DNA of 64,000 bases from Kryptolebias marmoratus (taxonomy: Eukaryota; Chordata; Actinopteri; Cyprinodontiformes; Rivulidae): assembly GCF_001649575.2 (NCBI RefSeq), contig NC_051434.1, positions 14,457,850-14,521,849 of the forward strand. Direction: 5' to 3'. Under the pieces are notes generated by a model, which searched no databases, was not told the origin of the DNA, and saw nothing but the letters and a program-made list of their open reading frames with translations. A program made the translations under genes and the position numbers. Each line of letters starts with the position of its first letter. The stretch's first letter is position 1. Below, one piece after another: positions 45,671 through 59,049 of this stretch.

Positions 45671-46979
45671 TGTATAACAGTATTTTCAAGGTTTGAGGAA
45701 AAAAGCTACAGCTCTGTTGTTTTTCAGAATAAGATGATCTTAGACTAAACCTATGTAATGAAAGGTGGCAATCAATAAGTATTCCTTCAAGGATTGCTAA
45801 TTAGAGACCTTTTTTACAGTTTGTAACTTTCTATTAAGGACAAGGCACATTATTAGACATAAAAATACAAACAAAATAAATCACATAGCGCTGAAGTCAA
45901 TGGTAAGACTCTCTCAATGCAATTTACTGTAACCAAGTGTGTAAACAACCAGTGACGTTGCCTTTCACTTCCTCCGGCCTACACATGACCCCTAGTTTGA
46001 AGATTACATAGCAGCCCCTTAATGGTCATTTTTTTCTTTCTTCTCAGCAAAAAGCTTCAGTGCTGTATACCTGGGCAAAAGCATTTGTATCACTGTGGGT
46101 GGTAATGTGTGTTATTAACAGCATGGGAGCTTTGGAGAGGGGTCACTAGTTAAACACATAGGGGTCATGTCAGATTGTCTGTGCATTAGGCAAGGAGCTG
46201 GGTGTGCGAGTGGTCTTTCTGTGGGGTGACTGGATTTTTGAAAGACATGAAACTCACAGTGACAGGGCTAGATGGAGGAGAAGAAAGGGTTATGTGCCAA
46301 GCAGAGCATGCGTGTGAGGGAGAACATGTTTGAATGTGATGTGTGCAACCGTGTGAGGTTGGGTGAAGTGAGCTGATTCTTACCAGGTGTCACATGGATG
46401 ACAGGTCGCTGAGGTCTGTCTCAGTCCACCCTGGGGAAAGCTGGCTGCATACATATTCACAGAGCAACAGTTCCCTAGTGCTACTATCATGGCATGTATT
46501 CAGCCCTCAGCCCTCCATAACATTCCACTGAATCTGTGTCATGGCTTTAAGTTATCTTTTACTAAACCACTTGTACATATACAGAACCCTGACAGCAAGG
46601 GCATTCTATACAACTGCACAGCATACAATATAGATGTGGAGATGGAGTGCCTCTTTATCCCTCTCATGCCTTTTCCGCCGGCTCTACTGAGTTCAACATT
46701 TCTCTTTTTGATACTAGCCTCCTCTCTGGTGTAGATAGAAGTTCATAATACATTTTCATGGGATTGGTTGGACTGATGCTATGGGATTTGTCCAATGCTT
46801 TTTCCTAGGTGAAGTTGAAATACAAGTTGGTTCTTTATATAAAATTGTTATGAATAGCCTGAAATGCACACAAAAAAGTTAAGAACTCAGATGAAGTGGT
46901 GGAAAGGAAATGAGACTTCACACGTTCAAAGGCCATGTGACGATATTGCAATAACTAAAGGATAAAATCAAATAGATAA
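45671..46979. other. Unique DNA, nothing firm
   Basis: The GC-richer stretch 46060-46740 has a plus-strand open frame (46489-46734) without good splice sites or a domain. Confidence 0.3.
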
Positions 46980-47911
46980 CAAGTTTGGCAGTAAGGGCAC
47001 ACTGCTGGTCCCATGTAAGGAGGATGTGACATCCACCTCAGGCATGGATGCAATCACCAATTTGATAATGCAGAGTCATATCCATTTTATACTGTCTGGT
47101 GACAAGTTTGTCCAAAGTTGTTGTAATTGGCTCTTGAAATCCAGGAGATCCTCATCAGGGCAAAACTAATGTATATGCTATTTCCTCATATTTTTGATTA
47201 GTGAAACATCTGTGGAAATGTAAGGTCTTTCAACATGGCACAATCTTTTAATGTCTAGATGGACATTGTCTTGTTGAAAGACTGTACTAGGGTGCTGTTT
47301 TAGGAAGACTAAGACATACATATGCAGGATATAACTGAGGTGGCAGTTTGCTATCAAGGTTCCCTGAAACACTACGAGAGGTGATTTGAAGTCATACCCT
47401 ATGAATCCTCACACTAGGATGTCAGGTGTAATGCTGGCATGTCTCTCCATAACATTAGCAAACTATACTATGGCACTCATCATCAGTTCTTGTCTCTCGG
47501 TTATGTCACCCCTCCAAACACAGCCATGTCTACACTGATGTTAATGGCAGCCTATTAATTGTGAATTAAGCCTGTAGTCTGGTTGATGACAGTCATTGAG
47601 TCATAGAGCAGGAAGACACAGGGTATTGTAAAAATTCCAGTCTTTGTAGCCTGATGACAGCCACAGGTATTGGGATTCTGTATTACTTGGCTCATAATAC
47701 AATAATCCGCATTTGGTGTGTTCTGTCTTGAGTGGTCAGAACTTTCACAATGTTTGTGAATGCTTTTATGTTCCCATTGGTTCCAACATCGGGCCACTCT
47801 GACATCTGAACACCCTGCATTGCAAGAAGTTGCACCATATAACCACTCGGCCTCATGTGTACCCACATAGAGACCGCCTTTAAGTGCTGGTAACGCTGCT
47901 GAATTTATCAA
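46980..47911 (-). pseudogene. Decayed Tc1-like transposase
   Basis: Minus strand. Near the start, VARCWNQWEHKSIHKH fits the helix-turn-helix linker of Tc1 transposases (V.RCW..W). Further on, SPLVVFQGTLIANCHLSYIL and VFQQDN (47282-47265) match the segment leading to the second catalytic Asp of the DDE/D domain. The end (WTNLSPDSIK, then SMPE in another frame) fits the usual C-terminal W..IP..I....SMP region. Stops and frame shifts break it throughout, so it cannot be active. It lies upstream of or inside an intron of the minus-strand gene, on the same strand. Confidence 0.7.
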
Positions 47912-48329
47912 TAAGACATTGTTTGCATGTAGAGTCCTTAATTGACCATTAGATGCTGCAACAACTGCTTGATAAAACCATTATAACACTTGAAAAAAAC
48001 ATTGCTAATGCCCCCTGTAGCCCATTCAAAAAGTCCCAATTCCTTGCAAATCAAAAGACTACCATAAACAAAGCTGGTCTGCATGTGTACCAAATTACAT
48101 CCAAATTGGACTTTTTTTTGAGTGCTTAGCTTTCTTTGTCAGCATATAGCTCCCCGTATAAAGTGAATATTAGTGTTTGGATGATAAATGGAGCTGGGGA
48201 ATCTCTTAAAATAAACATAAATGCTCTCCGAGCCTATAAATTGTAAATAGCACAGTCACACGCAAAATACTGCTAGAAGAAAAATAATAATAATTAAAAA
48301 AAAAATATCCTGTTAGGGCTAAAATGAGT
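47912..48329. other. Unique DNA flanking the transposase relic
   Basis: Might hold the 5' end of the Tc1-like element, but I found no inverted terminal repeat. Confidence 0.3.
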
Positions 48330-48620
48330 GTTTGTCTGTGGCCCAGGTGCGCCTAATGAGATTATCGCCTGTTGTTGTCTCAGCCACAGGTGTGTCTGGA
48401 ATGCAGAACAGCAGCTCTTTTATGAAGACAAATGAAAGACAAAAGGCAGCCATTTTTATCCTGCATGGATAAAGTCAAATGAGCCATATGGACAGAAGTA
48501 AATTATCCAACTTTCAGAACAAAACCTGTTATGCTGCCATAAAGCACACAAGCTGAAAATAAAACATACCATATTTGTTATCCTCAGCAAGTGATTCATT
48601 CTAGAGCTACAAGTGACATT
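48330..48620. other. Candidate conserved noncoding element
   Basis: A repeat-free, GC-balanced block containing CAGGTGCGCCTAATGAGATT, two E-box words (CAGGTG) and GAAAGACAAAAGGCAGCC. The contrast with the TA-repeat flanks suggests constraint. Function is inference. Confidence 0.3.
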
Positions 48621-48700
48621 TGGACTGTAACAGCATCAACAGCATCAGTTTCAGTTGTATCTTTGATAAGAATATATATTTAATACAATTACAATCTTAA

Positions 48701-48701
48701 G

Positions 48702-48760
<59 letters not shown>
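48701..48760 (+). repeat. (CA)n-(TA)n compound microsatellite
   Basis: Five to six CA units turn into about 24 TA units. Confidence 0.95.
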
Positions 48761-48761
<1 letters not shown>

Positions 48762-51700
48762 AACAGGGCCAAGAACAGGGCTAAAAATCAAACTACATTT
48801 TACACTGTTTATATAGTCGCATGTAAAAGTTTAAGTCCCACAGTTCCTGCAAGATTGCTTTCAATTGTCATACAAAAGTTTGGATAATGGTATAATTTAA
48901 ACAAGTATTACACATTTGCTACCTCATATGAATTTGTCAGCTTTTTGTCTATTATTTCTGCCAAAAGTCTTCCAGTTTTGCCAGACTCCTATGCACTAGA
49001 CTCTTGAGGTCACACTTTTCTGTTTCATTTTGCTCAAGGAAGTGTGAGGGTGACAGAAATGTCTTTCAATTCTTGAGTTAGTCTTTTGTGAAAATTGTCT
49101 TGAGGATTTTCAGAATGTCCTCTGTGGAAACCTTCTCTTCACATCTTTAGCATTTTCTTTTCTTTTCTTTTATGTTGCTACTTTTCTTTGCTGTCTTTTA
49201 ACTGTTGCATCTGCTTTTTGATTATCTGTTATTTTAGTAAATCAAGTATGACAAAGTGGGTTGGAGCAGTACATGGTTGCTGATGGCTGAGAAATGATTT
49301 TGGAGCTAAGTATATCTAGTTTTAAAAAGAAATTCAGTACTTAGCCTTTAATAATATTAAGAACCAAACAAGTCATAGACACAGCTTTCTAATTAAGATC
49401 TAAGATATAAGGGAAAAAATGAATTTATATGCCTTTTGGTGTTAGTTTGAGATCAGTTCCTTTTTGCATTTTAAGGCTGATGGATTCTCAAAAAAATACA
49501 AATCATGTTCAAATACTCTTCTTTGTTAACCATAGGACTCCTGTTCTCTAAAATGTATGCATGGCTGGAGTGGCTGTGACAAAACAAAAGTGTGAGTTAA
49601 TGCTAGTTCACCTCACTATGTATTTGCATTCATCAACTACTTGTTTTAGGAATCTTGACTAAATTCTGTATACAGAACCACTAATCCACTTGTCTTATGA
49701 TGCTGTCACTTTTTGAATATGTCCAGCTCTCAAATGATACTTTTATTCATTCAGAACTGGTAAGCACAAACTCTTGATTGATACTGTATACATTTGAAGT
49801 ATGTAATTTGTTGTTTCTAATAATAGAGGCAAACACATTTTTCAATTTATTTAATTAAAAACATAGTAATTTGTGAGAAGCACCATGCTAAGCACGCACT
49901 GTGGTAAGGGTTTCCTCTAGTGACTTTCTGGCCTGGCTGAGTGGAAATTTAGTACAGTTGAAGAGTCAGATCAATCATCCCACAATTCACAGGCTGCAGC
50001 ACAGCTGAAATTAGCCAAGCTGAAAAGCTCAAAGGGAATGGAACTGAGCCAGAGTCCACAGAGACACAGAAGTTAACCCACCAACTTACATGACTACTGG
50101 CAACACAAGAGTACTTGACATCATGTTGCATCCTCTGAGCATTCCTCTCGCTGCTCTTTCTCCCTTTCACTAAAATCCATTTCTCCTTTCTTTCTGTGTC
50201 CACTCTTATCTGTTTGAGTCCACTGTTGCTTTTTTCAAACACTAAGCCTTACTTAGCTGTTTTTTTTCCTTTGCTCTCTCTCTCTTTCTTCTACCTAGTG
50301 CTTTTTTTTTCGTAATATGTTTTTCTTGTCCCACTGAGTTATGTCTGCTCTCATTGTGACCTTTTGTGTTTTGCCAGAGTCCTCCTATAGTAGCATGACA
50401 AATAGATGATATGAAAGTAGATATTTGCTCGCTCAAAGGTTTGGACCTGGTTAATATTACTTTCATGTGAAATTACTTTTGCCATCTATCCAAATTTCTC
50501 CTCTGGAAATACAAATGGGCCTCTATATATGCGTATATGTGCCTCATTAGGTTATACAATACAAAGAAGGAGGAAAGTAGGTGAAAAATTGAAAAGTGTG
50601 TGTTTCTATGTGTGTGTTACTGGGGTGGCTGTTGATTTGTCTGTAAATAGATGCTTGCTGTGTTCTTTTCTTTTCAGCTTTTGACCATTAAAATAAAGAT
50701 ATTTTGTTAAAACTCTAGAAAACAGTTGTTTAAAAATATGAATATTAGTGTGTTTTTGTCAATGAATGGGGAATTGGTACTTAATGTTTGTGCCACAGAT
50801 TATTATACAGTGTTTATTCTTAATTGAGCAGTTTTGTGAATTTAAAAATTTAAAAAATGTTTTTTTTTTCCCCACTTTTGCAGTTGGATTGTTCTTGTGG
50901 TCAAGGACAATCTCTGCACCTTGATCTCAAGGTCAAGAAATCCTTTTGATAGAGAAATAGCGAGTAACAGAGAAATCTGTTACTATCACTACACCACTTA
51001 TCAGATGGATATTAGAACATATCTTGACAGTATTGCAAAATAGGTGTGACTAAGTGTGGTATTACCTGGGTAAGGCTGTAGACAGATAATTGAGACATCA
51101 TGGGAAAAGAATGAAGCTGAAATGGAATAAAGGAAAGTGTGACAGTGTTTCATTTAAACTATATCTTCATGGTAAAGAGAGCGGACTCTTTAGTAACACA
51201 CAAAACATCACGTTTGGTCATTTCTTTTGGTGATTTATATGAAAAAAGGTTGGTCACAAATACATACTCACATGTCGTTCCCTTTATAAAACAACACCAA
51301 CTTATTTTCTAAATTTCTATCCTGTCATATAATTGTCATGTTTGGCAGTAATTATTTGTTCGAATTATGCTGGTTTGCAGATTGAGTCTATAAACTGTTG
51401 AGGTAAACAGTCAAGCATTAGCTGTTGCAGAAGCTGTTTACATGGAAGTGTACAGTGATGCGTGTTGAGCTCATACATACTGTTGAATTATTCCAAAGAT
51501 CATGCTGACAAGTGTTTGGCACTGATAGACATGAATTGTTAGAAAATAAAAGGGGATATCAGTTTGTGTGTACGTGTGTGTGCTGGGGTGTGCAGGTGCA
51601 TGTGTGTACAAGAGCATGGCAATGATATTATTGAGTGTATTCAGATTTAAAATTGCTGGTCCAGTCAAAGAAAAAAGCTCATTAACTTGACAGAAGAAGC

Positions 51701-54557
51701 AAAGGAGGGAAGCAGCATCACTCAACCTCCGCACCCCTACCACCTAAAACAACAATTATGTGGTTGAACCAGCAGTCGCAAGGCTGTCAGGCAAGTGAGA
51801 GTTTCTGTAATGCTACTTAATTAATCTCTGCAAATCAAATTGATGGTAATTTTGTTCACATGCCAATTGTGTTTAGTGCTTCATGCTGTGAAGCATTATC
51901 CAGTTTGAACGTTGAAAAGGATTTTCTTTTCTTTTTTTTTTACAGGAAGCAAACAAACTTATCCATATGTTCATGGAATATCTAAAAGATGGGGGATGAA
52001 CCACAGAAGGATGGATAGGAAGAGTCAAAGCAGAAGAGAGGAAAGTGACAACAAAATTAAGCATGAAAAATAAGTATTGGGTGTATGACATCCCATTTTT
52101 ACATTTTCCAGGAAGACTCAAAAACTATCTTGAATAACAGTTACCATCTGATCAGAAAATGCACTACTTGAAATAAACTGGGAAGTCCATTTTCTGCCTA
52201 CCTTCTATTGGGTTTACATTGACCCTACTCTTTAAACTCAATGTAAGGCATGATTTCCTGTAGAAAGTATAAAAGTGGGTCAAATAAAGATTTATGCAGA
52301 TTAGATATGGGTACAAATTGAAAAAAACAAAACAAAACAAAAAACATTCCAAATAGGCATTCACTTATCATGAATCTTGACTTAACATCCCCAAAATATG
52401 GGTAATTATCAAGGATTGAGCCACATGATTGTGGATGTGAATATTTCAAATAGGTTTAAAGATCTAACAGGAAATATACTGTAGTAGATGAAATTAACAA
52501 ACCAGTACATACAGTAATTTTCTGTATGACATAGAGGAGATGAAGGAAATACAGACTACACAGAAACCCATTTCTAGTCATCTGCATTGTGTTTCAGGAT
52601 CTTAGAGTGTTTTCCTAGCAGAAACAAAAATTGACACAGTACCTCATCTGCTCTTTTTCCTTTAATTTGTTGGATCTATAACAAGCTTTCACTGAGTGAA
52701 TGGTAAAATTACTTCATATGCCCATGGAAAATAACAGAAACTGACAGAAAAATCAATTACACAATCTCTGTAAGAAGTAACAGCTTTAAGAAAGACTCAA
52801 ACAGAAGAGAATATGCTGCCAATATAAATATTGTTTAGTGTTGTCTTTCTTCAAACATGTCAGAAGGATCTAGACAGTACTAAATCTAGACTGTAGTGCC
52901 ATGTAAAAGGGCATCAATAAGTCATGCAAAAAATGTCCCAATTATACTACAAATGTTGCAGACACAAGCTATTCTTTACAGATATTCAATGAAAAAATCA
53001 GATAGACTACTTTATTGCATGATGCAACCTTTCTCAAAACTGGCTATGTACAGGGAGCAGGCAGCAAACTTCATGTAAAATATGCTGTAAAATGAAGACT
53101 TATTCCAACCATTTAGGGTCCGACTACGCATATAAACAGAATATAAGATGAGATAATGTAAATACTTCCACACATTACAATTAGTTGACACATCCCTGTG
53201 TTTTTAGCAGTGTTTCTGAACCCGTCGTGTTTCTTCTAATAGCATGCTGTTGCTGTTAGTTTAGATTCACCAACTAACTGGAAACTACTGGTCCAGCCAA
53301 AACCTTGTGTTAACAAAACAGTTCACAGTTTAGACATTTCTTTTATTGTGCTGAAGTCAGTTTTTTTTTTTTTCTCCTAGGCCTTGGTAATCAAGTTGAG
53401 AAGTCCAGCCTGAGGGATTTACCACCATCTCTCTCTGTCAATAGGTGATACATTAATTCAGAGAATACTAGAAATTGAGTTTACTAATTTTCCTAAACTT
53501 AGTCAAGTAATTTTTTGCCTGAACATACTTACACAAACACTGTCTGAAAGCAAAGATAAAAACAAAGTGCCTAAATTTAAACAGTAAGTAGAAATAATGA
53601 TTAGGATACAGTAAAATGCATGGAAACAAAATAGTTGTTTAATTTATAAATGAAAAAATCTTGCATCCTCACATGGTAAGGCCCTAAAAGTAGACTTGAG
53701 CATTATGCAATATCAATTATGCCTCAATTAGGCTAGGAAATTCATAAATCCTACCAAAAAAGGTCACCATCAAGTAATGTGGTGTTAAAGAACTTTCACA
53801 TCATTTTTGTATATCAAGTTCTTGTATGAAGGAAGCACAGTACAAATAATACTGACTGAGCCTTACCAATCATTTATAAGAGGCAGTTTAATGCAGCTGT
53901 AGCTGTAGTAAGAAAATTTAACTTTTTTTATGTTTAGTATACTTTTCTTTTAATTTCTGGCAATATATTGTCACACGTGTTTTATTCATGTCAATGTGAT
54001 AACTGTTATTACATTGTCTCCCAGTTAAACTTTAAAGATAAAACTGACTTGGTAAAGCCCGCTCATTTATTGAGGCATGGGAGCAAAACATATGTACAGA
54101 AAGCAGGTAAATATGAAACTCAATGTAATATCGTGAAACAATATTTCAATCTTAAATTTAACCTGAAAAACATGACAACTACTCAGAAAATCATGTCCAT
54201 AAGCCCACATTGACATTGTCTTTGTAATATTTCAGAGTACTATGTTATTTAAAAACACATTTACAATATGTAACAGCAGGAGAGTGGCCAATGAAGCACA
54301 TTCAATGTATAAAAAAACAACATTTATATTAGATTCTGAATATTTATGAAGAGCAACTGGCATACAGCACAAAAGCTGCACCGTTCAGATTTGAATAAAT
54401 CTTTAATTTTACATAAAATCCTGTAAGTAAAGAAAACACCAAGAAAGCATTTGAGATTACCATAAGTACACTGTGTAAACATAACACAACCCACAAGATA
54501 GCAAAGCTAGTGTATTTTTTAATGAGACTGATGAAATGTTAGGCTTGTTCAAAGTGG
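48761..54557. other. Unique AT-rich DNA
   Basis: No supported gene. Minus-strand frames at 49949-50466 look protein-like and one ends at a strong GTAAGT donor (near 50096), but no exon chain can be built. GT-rich DNA lies at 51560-51610, and a T run at about 53361. Confidence 0.3.
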
Positions 54558-55176
54558 TACATTGCCTATAAAAAGTATTCACCCCCTTGGATGTTTTAAG
54601 CTTTTATTCCTGCCATAAATCAGTCATGGTCAATATAAATTAGCTTTCTTTACAAAAAAAGAAAATCAAATAAAGAAAAACAAAATTCAATGTCAATGCG
54701 AAATTAAATTTGTACAGAGTAATTCCAGTTAGTAATACCAATTATACCAATGGTGATACCAAACAAGTACACAAAATGATTTTCAAGGTCCTAAATATCA
54801 ACAGGAGTTCTGGTAAATCCATCAAAAAGAAATAGAAGGGATATGGGACATGTGTAAATTCACCAGGAGCAGGCCATCCTCACAAATTGGGCAAGAAGAA
54901 GAACACACAGAGAGGTCACCAAGACACTTGTGAGAACTCTGAAGGAGTTCCAAGCTTCAGCAAGTGAGATGGGAGAGACTGAGCTACAACAACTGGTTCT
55001 CCACCAGTTTAGGCTTAATGGTAAAGTGGCAAAGAGAATGTCACTGCTGACGAAAACTCAAGTTAAATTTTGACTAAAGTGCCTTAACAATTTAGACAAA
55101 CTCTAGTTGTAAAGAAGGCTAATTAATCATGAGCAATAAAATTATAAAACATCCAAGGGGGTATACACTCTTCATG
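54558..55176. mobile_element. Non-autonomous Tc1-type DNA element
   Basis: The left end reads AAAAAGTATTCACCCCCTTGG then ATGTTTTA. The right end, reverse-complemented, reads AGAGTGTATACCCCCTTGG then ATGTTTTA. These inverted ends match a fish DNA transposon family I know by this ACCCCCTTGG word. The inside is 500-odd bases with no open transposase frame. A TA lies at the left edge (54559-54560). The superfamily assignment is moderate. Confidence 0.7.
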
Positions 55177-55340
55177 ATTGAATCTAAAATTTCTGGTTCA
55201 GCATATAATCATCCTCTATTACAAAACCACTCTTTTTAAATGTTTTTCAGAAAGTATGTGACATAAAAATGTGAGTTAAAAAAAGCCACAGGTGACATAA
55301 ATGACAGTGCTTTGAATTAGGTGTTGTGTTTGAATACTTG

Positions 55341-55374
55341 GTGTGTGTGGGTGTGTACGTGTGTGTGTGTGTGT
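55341..55374 (+). repeat. (GT)n microsatellite
   Basis: Imperfect GT tract with GGG and AC breaks. Confidence 0.9.
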
Positions 55375-56219
55375 ATCCTAATGAAATTAAAATGTCACAA
55401 AGTGTTTTAATCAGTGGCTTAGTTTGTGCACTTTTCAAGCTGTCAGGGAATTAAGAAACTCATGTTCTCTTATACTTAAATTTATCACACAAGGTAATTA
55501 CCATATCCAAGATTTGATCTTGTGCATGCATGTGGAGAGCATTCTGAATGTACAATTAAAAATAAATAAAAAATAAAAAATAGTAATGGCAGAACAAAAA
55601 AGGTTTAAGATAGACTAGGTTAGTCATTATGGCATACCTGCTTGACCTAATTCTCAATAAATTATCAACTTTCATTAAAATAAAGCACTTTACCTTGCCT
55701 ATTATACAAGACACATCTTTATCACAGTTAAAAAGGGGTGTCCATTTAAATTTAGCTGTGATGTAGAAAGAGTTTACAACCACTGCATTTGTTGTTTTCA
55801 TTGCTCATTTCTCTTAACGATAAAACACCGTATAAAAAATAAAGGTCAGAAGATACAGAGAGTGGAGTAGAAGACAATGCAGTCCCACTGACATACATAT
55901 AAATACTAGATATGGGACCAGATGCTCAAAGTTGAAGCTACATTAGATGCATGGCCCCTAGTGGCTGGCTGCAGTACATTTTTAAGTTCTGTCTTTTTAG
56001 TGTGACATTTTCCTAAGTAAAAAAAATAAAAATACAGTTCAGATAATTTTCCTAATGTGTTGATTAATGTAGTTCTTACCTCGCTGCTGTATGTCTGCAA
56101 ATTCTTGTGTGTTATTGCAATTATAACAGGGTGGATCTTTCAATTTACAGTGCTAAGACAAAATTCTTACAATATGTTAGGTCCATTTAAACAAGGACAA
56201 TTATACAAAATTAGCTAAA
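55375..56219. other. Unique AT-rich DNA, nothing recognised
   Basis: Weak minus-strand open frames only. Confidence 0.35.
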
Positions 56220-56900
56220 TTACCTATTCACTATTATTATTGAATGTGCAGTACAAACTTTGGCAGTTGAGTGTATTAAGCCACATAAGCATGCAACCAA
56301 AAATATTGAAAGACAAAATTGCCATGACAAATCAATAGCATTTCTGCATATTAGCTGCCTTATTAAGCCACTGACGGATGGAATTTCAGATCAATAGAGG
56401 AATTGGAAAAAAAGGGACCCCTTACCTCAATTAACATGAGGGAGATCAATAACAGTGAGTTCCAATCCCAGAACAATAAATAAAGCTAACATAATGTATG
56501 CTCTGTGGGGTGCATGCTGGCTAATTTTACTCAAGTGTTCCAGTCAAGGGCGGTGGTTTGGGTAGCAGGGGGAGGACAGGACTGACAAGACTGGGAATAA
56601 TTATGGTGATGGGTCTCAGCAACAGTGTTAACCTCACAGAGCAAGGCCTCAGCTTGAAAGTGCTAAGAGGCTTAGCTGCTATTACAGCGACGTCCCTATG
56701 CATGAAACCAGTACAGCCCTTCATATAGACCCATTAATGCAGAAGAACAGACATGTTCTGACAGCGTGCACACAGCCATTATGCAGTCACTCTGCATTTT
56801 CTCATTAAGACATATGAAAGGCTTTCTAAAGACTCTTGGTAGAATTCCATTAGTGCTCTGTCAAGCCTAACTCTTTATTCATGGTCAGAGCAAGTGCTAA
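56220..56900. other. Candidate conserved noncoding block
   Basis: Two adjoining quiet stretches (56220-56400 and 56500-56900) with no homopolymers or transposon words, containing GGAATAATTATGG, CCATTAATGCAG and TTTATTCATGG. The second is unusually GC-balanced for this window. No frame with paired splice sites was found, so regulatory DNA is more likely than an exon. Confidence 0.3.
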
Positions 56901-58186
56901 GTGTGTTTCCAATGAATGTCACATGATTAAACTCAAACCATCATTTATTGGTTAAGGCCAAAAAGGTAGAGAATTAGATAGTTTTGTTGTTGTTGTTGTT
57001 TTGTTTGTTTGCTTGTTTATAAATGCATACAGACAAATAAAAGAATAAAGAACAATAATATATAAAACAGCAAGCACATACACATAAGGAAAACTGTTTT
57101 TATTGTACAAAAAGGCATTATTAGGATTTTATCTGCCTTGTTCCCTGGAAAATGAAGCTGTCCTGCATTCTGGTTCTTGGTTTGATTAAGCAATATCTTC
57201 TTCATGATCTCAGGAAATTAAACACATGGGAAGGAACCAATAGTTGTCTCATGAAAGCAGGTAATTATTGAACTTGCTGTTTGAGCGGTTCTGTGTGGCT
57301 TTTGTTTATGACTTTACTCCAACCTTCACCTATGGACTGCATGTTGTACTGACTTATGGGTGTCTTCAATGCTCTAATTAAGACAGGTATTAAGGGAGCT
57401 GAATTTCTGACATTTTATCACTTTTTCCATCACTGTCTCATTGTTGACCTCAAGAACATAAGTTGTAGATAGGACCTTGGAATGATATATAAAAGTGTGA
57501 CAAACTAAGTTGAACATACAGTACCTACATAAGCATATGTAGCTTTTGAATTTGTTTTCTTATACACACAAGTGCACAACTTAATTTGCTTCAAAATAGT
57601 TCAGTTATCCAAACTAAATATTAAATGGCTATATTTGATTGAAATGAAGAAACTACAATAGCTACTGGTTATAATTAGTTGTTAGTTATTGGCATATTGT
57701 AATTAAACACCAACAACACAATATTTGGCATCTCTCCTTCAAAACCTATCAAAACCAGGGGAAAAGTAAATTAAGTTTTAAACAGTATAGGGATTGCTTT
57801 GTGAACATTTTGTCTTTTTAACTGTTTTAATTCATAATTCCAGCTTCTTTGTGAATAGCCACAATTTATTTTTATCAAAATTTGTGCAATTTGTTACCCT
57901 TTTTAAAATAATTTGCATGATGTCTTTGACAAGAATTAATGAAAACAAATTCAAAGTACAGACAAACAGAACTAGGAATTATAATTACTCTGACTAAAGA
58001 ACTGTGTTACAATGCTATACTAAAGTTAACTAAGGCATTGGTTATCTGTGTCCCTTGCATTTATGCATCTTGTCTCTGTCTTTGTGTATCTCTTTCAACT
58101 TGGATATTTTCAGTATGTTATAGTATGTTACAGCACAGGAAAAGAAAAAAAAATTAAAAAAAAATATATATATATACATATTTTGA
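56901..58186. other. Unique DNA
   Basis: (GTT)n at 56984-57005. The stretch 57230-57480 is quiet and may be conserved. No gene seen. Confidence 0.3.
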
Positions 58187-58912
58187 AATATATAATCAAT
58201 GAGTTCAGTTCCTTAAAACCATAAAATCCTAAAATATATATCTATATATCATATATATAGATATACATATATATTTATGAAAAAAAAAATATTTTTTTTT
58301 TTTGCAGCAAAAAATGTTTTTACTTTTTTCACAGCAAAAAAAAAACGTTTTTTATTTTTTTTCCATCCCATCTTGTTTCTGTTAAGACACCCGAATGAAC
58401 ATAAGACTCAACTAAACTAACCATCTACGACTCTGACCTCCCTATGAACTTTGCAGGATGCCAACTCCGAAATACACTGCTTACAGCAACACAGCATAAT
58501 GTGCTTCCAGCTAAAGAACATTCTCTTCCACATCCACTTCAGCGCTTTGCACTTCACATATTGAGCCACTCCTTTAGTCCATTTACTCAGGGTGAAGCAG
58601 CAGCTCATACCCCACAGGTCTTTTAGCTTGGTTTATTAGGTAATGTAAGAATTGATCAAGAATCAGTTAACGGAAAGTTTCTAAATAAAAAAAAGAAAGC
58701 TTTTTCATTTGCGTTGATATTAGACATTTATCAAAAAATGACTGATTTTAGATATGCAGTAAAATGAGATGATTGCCATGAGCTATTAAAGAATCCAAGT
58801 AACTGAGTGCTGTTGAAAGATCAATAGATACAGCCAAAAAATATGTGTGTACAAAAGCATCCTTGTAATATATAATCAATGAGTTCAGTTCCTTACAAAC
58901 AGAAAATCCTAA
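58187..58912 (+). repeat. Direct repeat pair, about 45 bp, 680 bp apart
   Basis: Twenty-nine identical bases at 58187-58215 and 58867-58895 (core TCAATGAGTTCAGTTCCTTA) continue as a less perfect match ending AAAATCCTAA (58232 and 58912). Between them lie TA-rich DNA (58233-58275) and A/T homopolymers (58278-58360). Confidence 0.85.
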
Positions 58913-59049
58913 TTAATTACTTTTCATACTTTTTAAACAATGTAGTGTGGATCTATTTTTTATAAAGCTTTGTACTGGATGTTTTTTATTATTTATTTAT
59001 TTTTTTATGTTTGCATAGTTTATGTGTTTCATTAACCAGACAGTGAATG

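Noticed and set aside
48800..49200. Possible old DNA transposon starting near GCATGTAAAAGTTTAAGTCC
   Set aside because: The resemblance to a CAAAAGTTTGGGCACC-type end is weak and no second end was found.
49949..50466. Two protein-like minus-strand frames, one with a GTAAGT donor
   Set aside because: No matched acceptor and phase chain; long stop-free runs come from purine-rich sequence.
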